Below, in pieces: positions 33,974 through 41,573 of a DNA stretch of 64,000 nt (its first letter is position 1; every line of letters starts with the position of its first letter). This stretch comes from Solirubrobacterales bacterium. GTDB taxonomy: Bacteria > Actinomycetota > Thermoleophilia > Solirubrobacterales > Solirubrobacteraceae. The stretch is taken from the NCBI GenBank assembly GCA_027315115.1, contig DAHUYQ010000065.1:23652-87651 (forward strand). The letters are read 5' to 3'. The notes beneath the pieces were generated by a model. It was not told the origin of the DNA. It did not search any database and saw nothing but the letters and a program-made list of their open reading frames with translations. A program made the position numbers and the translations under genes.

Positions 33974-35191
33974 ATGACCGCCGTGACAGCTTCCCACCCA
34001 CGCGCTCCCGCAGTTCTGCTGGTGGAGGAGGGCGGCAGCGGCGGCGTATCCGATTACACGTGTGAACTCGCCGCCGCGCTCTATGCCGCGGGCTTGCGCG
34101 TTCACCTCGCAACCGCGACCGATCATCGCTCGGCGCTGCCTGCCGGCGTCGACGTACATCGCGTGTTCCCGTACATTCGGGGCCACACCCCCGCCGGCAA
34201 AGCAGTGCGCGCGTTGCGCCTCGCGCGCATCTTCAACGGCGCCGGCCATCTCCTTGCGACGATCCGCCTCCTGCCGATCGCACGCAGGTGCGACGTCGTT
34301 CACATGCAGGGCGAGGAGTGGCCGCCACTCGGCGTCTTGGAGGCAGCGCTGCTCAAGGCATCCGGCTCGCCGCTGCTCTATACACCCCACAACACCTTCA
34401 GTCGCAGCCGGCAGCAATGGGCTCGCTCTCGCTCACTGATTCGCCGACTCGCCTCACGCGTGATCGTGCATTCGCAGTATGACCTCTCTAGCCTCGGGAG
34501 CACGGAGAGCAAGCGCACCCGGGTGATTCCGCATGGGACCTACGGCGATCTGGCTAGCCACGGCAAACCGGACATCTCGGAAGCAGAGGCGAGGCGACTG
34601 CTCGGAGCAGACGATGACGAGATCGTCGTACTGCTGTTCGGCCAGCTTCGCAGCGACAAGGGAGTCCGCGACCTGGTCTGCGCGATGTCAGACGCTCCAG
34701 ACGTGCGCGTCGTGCTCGCAGGCGAAGACTGTGGCGCGCTGGAGGAAGTGAGCGACCTGCTTGTGGACCCGCATATCAGCCGGCGCCTGAAGATCCTTCC
34801 CGGCTTCGCGGACCCGGAGCAGACCGGACGCCTGTTCCTGGCCTGTGACGTAGTCGCGTTGCCGTATGCACGGGCCAGCGCGTCTGGTGTGCTGATGCTC
34901 GCCTACGGCTATGAGCGCCCCGTGATCGCCTATCCCGTTGGGGGCCTTCCCGAGTACGTGGTCGACGGCGACACGGGATGGATGTGCGAGCGCCCCGACC
35001 ATCGATCGCTTGCACAAACACTTGCGGCTGTCACGCGCAGTGGGCGTGCGGAGTGCCGCAGGAGAGGCCAGCAGGCGCACGAGACCGCAAACGACCGCTT
35101 CAGCTGGGATACGATCGCCAACTCTACGGCGATGCTGTATCGAGAAGCGATCGATCTCCGTGCGACAGCAGCGCGTCAGTCCCGCGACTGA
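33974..35191 (+). CDS. GT-B glycosyltransferase, family 4
   Basis: A 405-residue GT4 enzyme: LLVEEGGSGGVSDYTCELA at the N-terminus, VVHMQGEEWP, TPHNTFSRS, donor domain VLLFGQLRSDKGVRDLV, and PYARASASGVLMLAYGYERP followed by GGLPEYV. ATG 33974 has a GGGATAGG site upstream; GTG 33983 is an alternative. It is divergent from the fusion gene (70-bp gap) and its end overlaps the convergent coiled-coil gene by 16 bp. Confidence 0.85.
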   Translation: MTAVTASHPRAPAVLLVEEGGSGGVSDYTCELAAALYAAGLRVHLATATDHRSALPAGVDVHRVFPYIRGHTPAGKAVRALRLARIFNGAGHLLATIRLLPIARRCDVVHMQGEEWPPLGVLEAALLKASGSPLLYTPHNTFSRSRQQWARSRSLIRRLASRVIVHSQYDLSSLGSTESKRTRVIPHGTYGDLASHGKPDISEAEARRLLGADDDEIVVLLFGQLRSDKGVRDLVCAMSDAPDVRVVLAGEDCGALEEVSDLLVDPHISRRLKILPGFADPEQTGRLFLACDVVALPYARASASGVLMLAYGYERPVIAYPVGGLPEYVVDGDTGWMCERPDHRSLAQTLAAVTRSGRAECRRRGQQAHETANDRFSWDTIANSTAMLYREAIDLRATAARQSRD

Positions 35192-36450
35192 TCGGCAGGC
35201 GCCTGCGCGCGGGCGAACCAATCGAGCAGCGTTCGCACCGCGCTCTGATCCCCCTTGACGGCCACCTGCTCTCCGTCTGGCAATGGGATGCCGGCAAGCA
35301 GGCAGGTGAAGCCACGCTCGCTCAGGCTCACGAGCGCAAAGGACTCATCAATCTTGGCAGCGGATGGAGTGGCACCCGAGCCTGGGCGATTGACGGCAAG
35401 CGGCGCTCCATCGGTGGCCCTCACCTCGAAAACCGCTTCGCAGCCAACGACCTCGAGCCATACGACGAAGCGGCTGCCCTTGGTCCAGGCCGGAGCGACC
35501 GCTTCTGCCATCGCGGCAAGCAGCAGCCCTGGCCAGACAGCGATGTTCGCGCCAGCGAGGTCGGCAAGAGTGATCGGCTGGGAGAGCGCGCTGAGATATC
35601 GCTTCGCCTTCCGTCTGCTCCCGCGCACCTGCACTCCCGGCAGCTTGGCCTGTGAGCCAGGCCCCGCGAGCGCTGCGAACGCAGCGGCATTGCCCGCCAT
35701 ACGGAAGTCCGGCTCGAGACCGTCGGCGTCCTCGCTAGGCGTGATGACCACCTCGCCGTCGGCGACCGCGACGGTGAAGCGACCGAGCTCATCGATCTGG
35801 AGCGCGAAGGTCAGCGGCGCACCCGGCTGCAAAGCATGAAAGGGCACGAGCTCGAGCACGAGTTCGCCTGCAAGAGTCGCCGAGCGATGCACCGCGACAG
35901 CTTTGATCGCGTCGGCAAACCATCCGCTGCGCGGCGGCACAGAGAGAGCCTGCAGGTCCAACGCGGCAGTCGGTATGTCGTCCCAGCTCGGCGCCGCCCC
36001 TGATGGCTCTTCTCGGGCGGTTGACGCCTCCGCCTCGATTCGTGCCGCCACCGTATCGCCAGCCATCGCGATGAGCTCATCATCCACGAAGAACGAGGTC
36101 TGTCGACTGAGCTCGGCACGTACCCCGGCGAGCTCGGCATCGAATTGAGCGCGTACGTCTGGGGGCAGACCGGAGAGCTCCTCCAGCACCTCAACGAGAG
36201 TCGAGAGATCGACTCTCAGGGTGGAGAGCTCCGACTCCGTGCGATCCTGGAATCCGCGCAGCGAGGCAACGTCGGCCGAGATAGAGCTCAGCCGCTCGTC
36301 TTGGGCATCCTGCCGGGTCCACAACTGGGCGAGCGCCTCGCGCACCGCGCGGAGGTCCTCCTCCACTCCTGAAGATGGACTTCTCGCAGCGAGATCCTCG
36401 CTCCGGTCGGCCTCAGCGATCCGTGCTGTCGGTGCCGAACCTGCCTGCAC
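35176..36450 (-). CDS. coiled-coil protein with an SCP2-like C-terminal domain, function unknown
   Basis: A 424-residue acidic protein without signal peptide or membrane helix. Residues 30-120 are rich in heptads (EEDLRAVREALAQLWTRQ and following), predicting a long coiled coil. The second half has beta-rich blocks, including PLTFALQIDELGRFTVAV and a later LEPDFRMAGNAAAFAALA, that resemble the SCP2 sterol-carrier fold. I do not recognise the family. It is divergent from the CpsB-like phosphatase gene, with about 17 bp between the starts, so the two may share control. A scaffold or lipid-binding role in polymer assembly is speculative. GTG 36366 is an alternative start that would leave more room for a promoter. 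Confidence 0.55.
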   Translation of the reverse strand: MQAGSAPTARIAEADRSEDLAARSPSSGVEEDLRAVREALAQLWTRQDAQDERLSSISADVASLRGFQDRTESELSTLRVDLSTLVEVLEELSGLPPDVRAQFDAELAGVRAELSRQTSFFVDDELIAMAGDTVAARIEAEASTAREEPSGAAPSWDDIPTAALDLQALSVPPRSGWFADAIKAVAVHRSATLAGELVLELVPFHALQPGAPLTFALQIDELGRFTVAVADGEVVITPSEDADGLEPDFRMAGNAAAFAALAGPGSQAKLPGVQVRGSRRKAKRYLSALSQPITLADLAGANIAVWPGLLLAAMAEAVAPAWTKGSRFVVWLEVVGCEAVFEVRATDGAPLAVNRPGSGATPSAAKIDESFALVSLSERGFTCLLAGIPLPDGEQVAVKGDQSAVRTLLDWFARAQAPADQSRD

Positions 36451-36467
36451 ATCGCAAAGGAAAGCAG

Positions 36468-37283
36468 ATGCGGCAACTTGTTGCGCGCATGCCTCGTAAC
36501 GTAGGGTGCGTGATCGACCTCCATTGTCACGTCCTGCCGGGCATCGATGATGGCCCCGCGACCGTCGACGAGTCGCTTGCGCTCGTCAGGGCCGCCTACC
36601 AAGCGGGTGTCAGAACCATTGTCGCCACGCCCCACGTGAGCTGGCGCTACCGAAATGACGACGCAACCATCGAGACCGCGTTCCGGGTTCTCACCGACCG
36701 CCTCGCCACAGAGGATCTGGATATCGAAGTGCTGCGCGGGGCCGAGATCGCCGCCACCTGCATTGCGGAGATCGAGCCTGGCGAGCTTGCGAAGCTGACC
36801 TTGGGGCAAAGTCGATCGCTGCTGCTGGAGCCGCCGTTCGTGACCGTGATCACAGGCTTCGACGACATCGCCTTTTCGTTGATGCGAGAAGGCTACGAGG
36901 TCGTGATCGCGCATCCTGAGCGCTGTCCTGGGTTTCACCGCGACACGGACATGCTGAGGCGACTCGTGACGGCGGGAGCGAGAACCTCGATAACGGCGGG
37001 GGCGCTCTCCGGCCGCTTCGGCAAGACCGTACGGCGACTAGCTCTGGAGATGTTCGACGAGCAGCTTGCGCACAGCGTCGCCTCCGACGCCCACGACCTG
37101 CTCGGCCGGCCTCCCGGCATCGCGTCCGAGATCGAGCAGGCCGGCCTCGGAGGCATGCTCGGCTGGCTGACAGAAGAAGTGCCAGCCGCAATCCTGAGGG
37201 GAGAAGCGATGCCTCCGCGGCCGGCAGGACGTCTCGCTCCAGACAAGCCGCCGGGGCTCTTCGCGCGTCTGCACAGGCGATGA
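36468..37283 (+). CDS. CpsB/YwqE-type PHP-fold protein tyrosine phosphatase
   Basis: A 271-residue protein of the PHP metal-dependent phosphatase family that dephosphorylates BY-kinases in capsule loci. Metal-binding motifs are all present: DLHCH (His19, His21), PGIDDGP, the ATPHVS histidine (His56), AHPERC and the late SDAHD. It would act on the Wzc-like kinase encoded at 18470 to reset the polymerisation cycle. ATG 36468 has an AAAGGA site; GTG 36510, which starts directly at IDLHCH, matches the usual family start and is equally possible. Confidence 0.85.
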   Translation: MRQLVARMPRNVGCVIDLHCHVLPGIDDGPATVDESLALVRAAYQAGVRTIVATPHVSWRYRNDDATIETAFRVLTDRLATEDLDIEVLRGAEIAATCIAEIEPGELAKLTLGQSRSLLLEPPFVTVITGFDDIAFSLMREGYEVVIAHPERCPGFHRDTDMLRRLVTAGARTSITAGALSGRFGKTVRRLALEMFDEQLAHSVASDAHDLLGRPPGIASEIEQAGLGGMLGWLTEEVPAAILRGEAMPPRPAGRLAPDKPPGLFARLHRR

Positions 37284-37287
37284 CTCT

Positions 37288-37374
37288 TCAGGCAAGTCGC
37301 GTGATCGCGATCACGATCCCGATCAGAACGAAGAGCACTATCGCCACCTGCATCCATATCCAGGTGGGGGACAT
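37288..37374 (-). CDS. 28-residue single-helix membrane peptide
   Basis: A tiny frame, ATG 37374 to TGA 37288, encodes a peptide with the hydrophobic stretch MQVAIVLFVLIGIVIAITRL preceded by SPTW. It reads as one membrane helix with a positive C-terminus. It lies 4 bp from the convergent phosphatase stop. Similar very short one-helix proteins are common in actinobacteria, but I cannot name a family and the ribosome site is weak. It may be a regulator of a neighbouring membrane protein, or not be translated. Confidence 0.4.
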   Translation of the reverse strand: MSPTWIWMQVAIVLFVLIGIVIAITRLA

Positions 37375-37430
37375 CGGGCGGCGAAGCTTAGCGCGCCTCA
37401 GTTCGGGGCTCTGACACACAACGTGTCGCC

Positions 37431-38798
37431 ATGGTCTACAGTCAGAAGCGAATGGGGGCGTTGAAAGCCAGACTCGCTGGCGCCACAGTGCTGGTGCTCG
37501 TGATCGCGGTGGCACTTGCGCCGGCCGCGGGCGCGCAGACGCCCCCGGCGTACGCGGCACATGCCACGGGACATGGCAAGGGCAAGCAGGCGCCCCTCGG
37601 CGGAGTCGACATCAACGGCATCGGCAACGATGCGAGCATCTCGCGGATCGACGCGGAAGTCGCGGCAGCGCAGTCGCTCAAAGCCAAGCTGGTGCGCATC
37701 GAATTGCCCTGGTCCCAGTTCGAACCGCAGATGCAGGGGCAGTTGGATCCCGAAACGGTCGCGATGACCGACCGCCTCATGCAGGACGCCTCCAAGGCAC
37801 ATCTGAAGGTGATCGCCCTAGTCGACAGCACTCCCTGCTGGGCCAGCACCGCACCTGCTTCGCTGCTGGCCACATGCGCTCCTGAAGCCCCCGGCCATTC
37901 GGCGGCGTGGCCGCCGAAGAGCGCCGCCAATTACGGCAAGTTCGTCGGTTGGATCGCGCAGCGCTACGGCAAGGAGCTCGCCGCGATAGAGGTCTGGAAC
38001 GAGCCGGACCAAGCCAACCAGGACTACCTCACCGGCCCGAACAAGCCACAGCATTACGCCGAACTGCTGCGCGCCGCCTACCCGGCGATCAAGCACGCCG
38101 ACGCCCAGGTGAAGGTTCTCGCCGGCTCGCTCGTAGGCTCGAATGGCGCGTTCATGAACGCGCTCTACAAAGCAGGCATCAAGGGCTACTACGACGGCGT
38201 CGCCGTCCACTTCTACACGCTCACGCTTGGATCGCTGCGCGTCTTCCACGAAAACCAGCTTGCTCACGGTGACCACAAGCCGTTGTGGCTGGACGAGTAT
38301 GGCTGGAGCAGTTGCTGGCCAAAGTACAAGGTCGAGCAGGAACAGGGCTGCGTGACTCCCGCCGTCCAAGCGCAGAACCTGGCGAACATGATCAGACAAC
38401 TCGCCCACACGAGCTGGGTCGCTGCCGACACCTCTTACGATCTTCAAGGCTCCGCGCAGGAAGAATTCGGCGTCGTTAGCCCGGAAGGCAAGCGCAAGCC
38501 GTCCTTCTACGCGCTCGCCAAAGCATTCGCCTCCCCCTTCGCTCCCCCCAGCCCCGTAACCCTGAAGCTCCACGCCAAGAACGGCCAGGTCATCGCCAAC
38601 GGCTCGGGCCCGGTCGGCGACTACCTCAAACTCGAAGCCTTCCAGCATGGCCTCCTGCGCTACCGCCTGATCTTCTCGCTCAACCGGTTCAACGACTACT
38701 CGCTCAAGCTGCCGAAGGTGCTTGGCACGCACGGCCTGACGGTCCGCGTCTACCAGTACTGGCTCGGCCGCGGGCACGACGCGCAGCGCAGCATCTGA
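37431..38798 (+). CDS. secreted clan-A glycoside hydrolase (GH39/GH5-like)
   Basis: A 455-residue protein with a signal peptide (hydrophobic 14-35, cleavage near AGAQT). The TIM barrel (about 55-385) has the acid/base Glu191 in IEVWNEPDQ and nucleophile Glu289 in LWLDEYGWSS, both in the expected strands 4 and 7. A smaller C-terminal domain (about 385-455) is probably a beta sandwich. It should hydrolyse an extracellular polysaccharide, most simply the one made here. It shares overall design with the riboswitch-controlled enzyme at 20470, including the LKAKLVRIELPW strand, but lacks the coiled coil. ATG 37452 is an alternative start. Confidence 0.8.
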   Translation: MVYSQKRMGALKARLAGATVLVLVIAVALAPAAGAQTPPAYAAHATGHGKGKQAPLGGVDINGIGNDASISRIDAEVAAAQSLKAKLVRIELPWSQFEPQMQGQLDPETVAMTDRLMQDASKAHLKVIALVDSTPCWASTAPASLLATCAPEAPGHSAAWPPKSAANYGKFVGWIAQRYGKELAAIEVWNEPDQANQDYLTGPNKPQHYAELLRAAYPAIKHADAQVKVLAGSLVGSNGAFMNALYKAGIKGYYDGVAVHFYTLTLGSLRVFHENQLAHGDHKPLWLDEYGWSSCWPKYKVEQEQGCVTPAVQAQNLANMIRQLAHTSWVAADTSYDLQGSAQEEFGVVSPEGKRKPSFYALAKAFASPFAPPSPVTLKLHAKNGQVIANGSGPVGDYLKLEAFQHGLLRYRLIFSLNRFNDYSLKLPKVLGTHGLTVRVYQYWLGRGHDAQRSI

Positions 38799-39050
38799 GC
38801 GCGCCCGGCGCCTCTCTCGCCGAGACCGGCGACGAAGCCCACCGGGTCATCGGTCGCATTGCGCCGCGTCGTCGGATCATCGAGGTTGAGCACGCGCATC
38901 CCCCGCTCCGAGGCGATCGCGTGCAGAGAGTCGACTTGCCGGCCTGTCTGGGGCCCTCGACAGCAACGATGCGCGAGTCCACCAGTGCCTCCCGGATGCG
39001 CGCGGCAGCGTGACGAGGGACCTCCTCGTGGGGGACAAAGCACCGTCATG
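38799..39050 (-). pseudogene. decayed 5' fragment of a DUF4143 AAA ATPase gene
   Basis: On the minus strand, one frame reads VPRHAAARIREALVDSRIVA and then VEGPRQAGKST (Walker A). After a frameshift near 38930 a second frame continues RGMRVLNLDDPTTRR, NATDDPVGFVAGL. Together they match residues 5-75 of the intact DUF4143 ATPase at 44116 (VIGPRQAGKST, SLDDAATRRTALEDPDGF). The frame then ends at the stop of the glycosidase gene, so the catalytic rest and the whole C-terminal domain are missing. It is a truncated, frameshifted relic. Confidence 0.75.
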
Positions 39051-39055
39051 CCAGC

Positions 39056-39109
39056 GGACAATCCCGAACAGGACCCCGGACGATTCAGGACCAGGACGAT
39101 TCATGACCA
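39056..39109. repeat. short direct repeats upstream of the ATPase relic
   Basis: Three related elements begin at 39056, 39078 and 39094 (spacings 22 and 16 bp), each starting GGACRATYC; the last two, GGACGATTCAGGACCA and GGACGATTCATGACCA, differ by one base. They sit directly upstream of the relic ATPase, just as a repeat array sits upstream of the intact ATPase at 44116. No gene is visible between 39051 and 39150. Confidence 0.6.
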
Positions 39110-39150
39110 GACGCCGCTAACGGCGCCGGGGAGCGCCCGAACGCAGCCCG

Positions 39151-40692
39151 CTACTCGGCCCTGTGGAACACGGCGAGCAGCGTCAGCAGCAGCACCTTCA
39201 TGTCCAGGCCCAGCGACCAGTGCGCGATGTAGTAGTTGTCGAGCTCGATCCGCTCGGCGAGCGAGGTCTGGCCGCGCAGGCCGTGTACCTGGGCCCATCC
39301 GGTGATGCCCGACCTGACGCGATGACGGTCGGCGTAGCGCACGATGTCGCCTGTGAACAGGTCGACGAACTCGGGGCGCTCCGGCCGGGGGCCGACGATG
39401 CTCATCTCACCGCGCAGCACGTTGAAGAGCTGGGGCAGCTCGTCCAGCGAGGTTCGCCTGATGAAGCGACCCACGGCGGTGCGGCGATCGGCGCCCTCGA
39501 CGCCGCCGGGCGCAGTGTCGCCGCCGAGCAGATCGTCGAGCGCGCTCCGCGCCTGCGAGCCCTGCTCGTCGGCGGCCGGTCGCATCGAGCGGAACTTGTA
39601 GAGGTCGAAGACCTTGCCGTCGCGTCCGACGCGTCGCTGGCGGTATAGGACCGAGCCGGGCGAGCTGAGCCTCACCGCGACCGCGACCGCGATCAGCAGG
39701 GGCGCAAGCACGACGAGCAGGACCATCGCGAGGATCCGGTCGAACGCGTGCTTGATCGTGAACTGCGTGCCCTTCGGGTTCACGGCGCTGAAGGAGAGCA
39801 GCGGCAGGCCGCCGACCGGGTCGTAGGCGATGCGGTTGTTGATCGTGTCGAACATCCGCGGCACGACGGAGACCTCGATGCCGAGCTCCTGCGAGCGCTG
39901 GATCAGGCGCGCCAGGCGCTCGTCGGCGGCCGACGAGAACGCGACGACGACGTTTCGCACGCGCTCCTGGCGGACCACCCGATCGAGGTCGGCGACCGGG
40001 CCGAGCACCGGGACGTTGCGTCCCCCGACCTCGGCGATCGAGCGCGGATCGTCGTCCAGGAAGCCGACCGGCACCAGGCCATACTCGGGATGGCTGTCCA
40101 GCCTGCGGGCCACCTGGGAGCCGACGATGCCGGCCCCCACGATCAGCACCGGCTTGCCGACGACACCGGCGACCCTCGCGCGACGCTGGGCGATGGCAAG
40201 CGCCGTCCTGCCGGCTCCCACGGCCACCAGCGAGAAGAGCCACGTGCGCACGAGCTGACTCGCGCTGGACATGCTGCCGTTGAGCAGCAGCCCGATCGTC
40301 GCGGCGGACATCGCCGCGACCGAGACCGCGCTGAGCACGGGCAGGAAGGCATCGAGCACCAGCGTCCTCATCCGCGCGCGGTACAGGCCCTTGACGTAGA
40401 GGGCGAGCATCGCCAGCGGCGGCACCGCCAGCAGCGGCGCGGCTTCAGCGGAGACGCTCAGAGAGCCGGGAGCACCCAGCGCGACCAGCACCGCGGCGGT
40501 GAGAAGCACGAGGTCGGCGATCGCGCGGGCCAGATTCCAGCCCGCTCCCTCCAGCATCCACTGCAGCGGGCCACGCGGCCGGCGGGGCCTGCCCCAGCGC
40601 CGCTGGGCGGCGTGTCCGCGCTCGCGCAGCGCGGACTGGCTGCCGTTGAGCGGCAGCGCGGTCGGAGTGGTGCTCTGGCGCAACAGGCCCAT
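39151..40692 (-). CDS. polyprenyl-phosphate sugar-1-phosphate transferase (initiating glycosyltransferase)
   Basis: A 513-residue protein of the WbaP/CpsE type. About four N-terminal helices (55-165) are followed by a Rossmann-like domain (VLIVGAGIVGSQVARRL), a fifth hydrophobic segment (about 320-345) and the C-terminal catalytic domain with YRQRRVGRDG, FDLYKFRSMRP, DELPQLFNVLRGEMS and VGPRPERPEF. It would transfer a sugar 1-phosphate from UDP-sugar to undecaprenyl phosphate, the first step of repeat-unit synthesis. ATG 40692 follows the Gly/Ser-rich protein region on the same strand by 8 bp, so the two are co-transcribed. Confidence 0.9.
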   Translation of the reverse strand: MGLLRQSTTPTALPLNGSQSALRERGHAAQRRWGRPRRPRGPLQWMLEGAGWNLARAIADLVLLTAAVLVALGAPGSLSVSAEAAPLLAVPPLAMLALYVKGLYRARMRTLVLDAFLPVLSAVSVAAMSAATIGLLLNGSMSSASQLVRTWLFSLVAVGAGRTALAIAQRRARVAGVVGKPVLIVGAGIVGSQVARRLDSHPEYGLVPVGFLDDDPRSIAEVGGRNVPVLGPVADLDRVVRQERVRNVVVAFSSAADERLARLIQRSQELGIEVSVVPRMFDTINNRIAYDPVGGLPLLSFSAVNPKGTQFTIKHAFDRILAMVLLVVLAPLLIAVAVAVRLSSPGSVLYRQRRVGRDGKVFDLYKFRSMRPAADEQGSQARSALDDLLGGDTAPGGVEGADRRTAVGRFIRRTSLDELPQLFNVLRGEMSIVGPRPERPEFVDLFTGDIVRYADRHRVRSGITGWAQVHGLRGQTSLAERIELDNYYIAHWSLGLDMKVLLLTLLAVFHRAE

Positions 40693-40700
40693 CGGCGCGC

Positions 40701-41339
40701 CTAGCGACTGCTGCTGAGAGTCATTGGCCTACCATCGGCAGATTCGCGCCTGCGCTCCAGCGCCGCGAGGCGGCGCGTCAGCACGGCGATGGCGGCAAGC
40801 GCCACGATCGCGAGCGCGGCCAGCAGCAGCTGGTCCGAGGAGAGCCCGAGCAGTGCCGAAGAGGAGGCGGCGGTGGCGGCGTCAGCCGTCGCGGGTGTGG
40901 CAGATGCTGTGCGTCCGGCGCTCGCGGTCCCCGACGGGCGCGCGCCTGTCGCTGCGTGCCCGGCAGACTCGCCGGAGCGCCCCGCGACCCGGCTGCCGGC
41001 CGTGGTGGACCGCCCGCCGGTCGCGCCGTGGCTTGCCGTGCCTTCGCCCGGGCCCGCGGACCCGCCGCCGCTCGAGCTCTGCCCCGCCTGGCCGGAGCCG
41101 CTAGCACCGGGGTTCGAGCCGCCGACCGGGCCGCTGTTGCCGGAGCCGCCGCCAGAGTGTCCGCCGCCTTTGCCGGAGCCACCCGCGCCGCCGACGAGTC
41201 CACCGCCCACGATCTGCTGTTCGCCGGCACCGGGCGAGCCGTATCCGCTGAGCAGGGGCGAGCCGGCAACCGCGGTCGCCGGCAACCCAAGCGTCGCTGT
41301 GATCGCGAGCGCTGTGATGACTGTCGTCTTGGTTCTCAT
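40701..41339 (-). CDS. secreted Gly/Ser-rich protein with C-terminal membrane anchor
   Basis: A 212-residue protein. A signal peptide is at 1-25 (ITALAITATLGLPATAVAG); residues 40-160 are Gly/Ser/Ala/Thr-rich low complexity; then one hydrophobic helix (LLLAALAIVALAAIAVL) is followed by an Arg-rich tail. This tripartite end resembles a sorting or stop-transfer signal, though no LPxTG is present. It may be a wall-spanning linker displayed at the surface. It precedes the initiating transferase in an operon. The leader (41340-41573) has no gene and is rich in G runs. Confidence 0.65.
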   Translation of the reverse strand: MRTKTTVITALAITATLGLPATAVAGSPLLSGYGSPGAGEQQIVGGGLVGGAGGSGKGGGHSGGGSGNSGPVGGSNPGASGSGQAGQSSSGGGSAGPGEGTASHGATGGRSTTAGSRVAGRSGESAGHAATGARPSGTASAGRTASATPATADAATAASSSALLGLSSDQLLLAALAIVALAAIAVLTRRLAALERRRESADGRPMTLSSSR

Positions 41340-41573
41340 GCGTCCCTGCCCTGCCGTTCGTGTGATCCGCGCCCCGAGCCAGCTCTCCATGCCGCCCCAG
41401 CGGTTCCCCCCGGGCCCTTTCGGCGACCCGGCCGAACCTCGGCGCTTGGCAACTCGTCGAGGTTGGCCACTTTGCCGAGCCACGATGAACGGTAGCGAAC
41501 GCCATCACTCGTGTCGAGCGGAGAAACCCCAAGTTCAGGAGGCTCGACGCTCAGTAGTCTCCCGCGGATCTAG

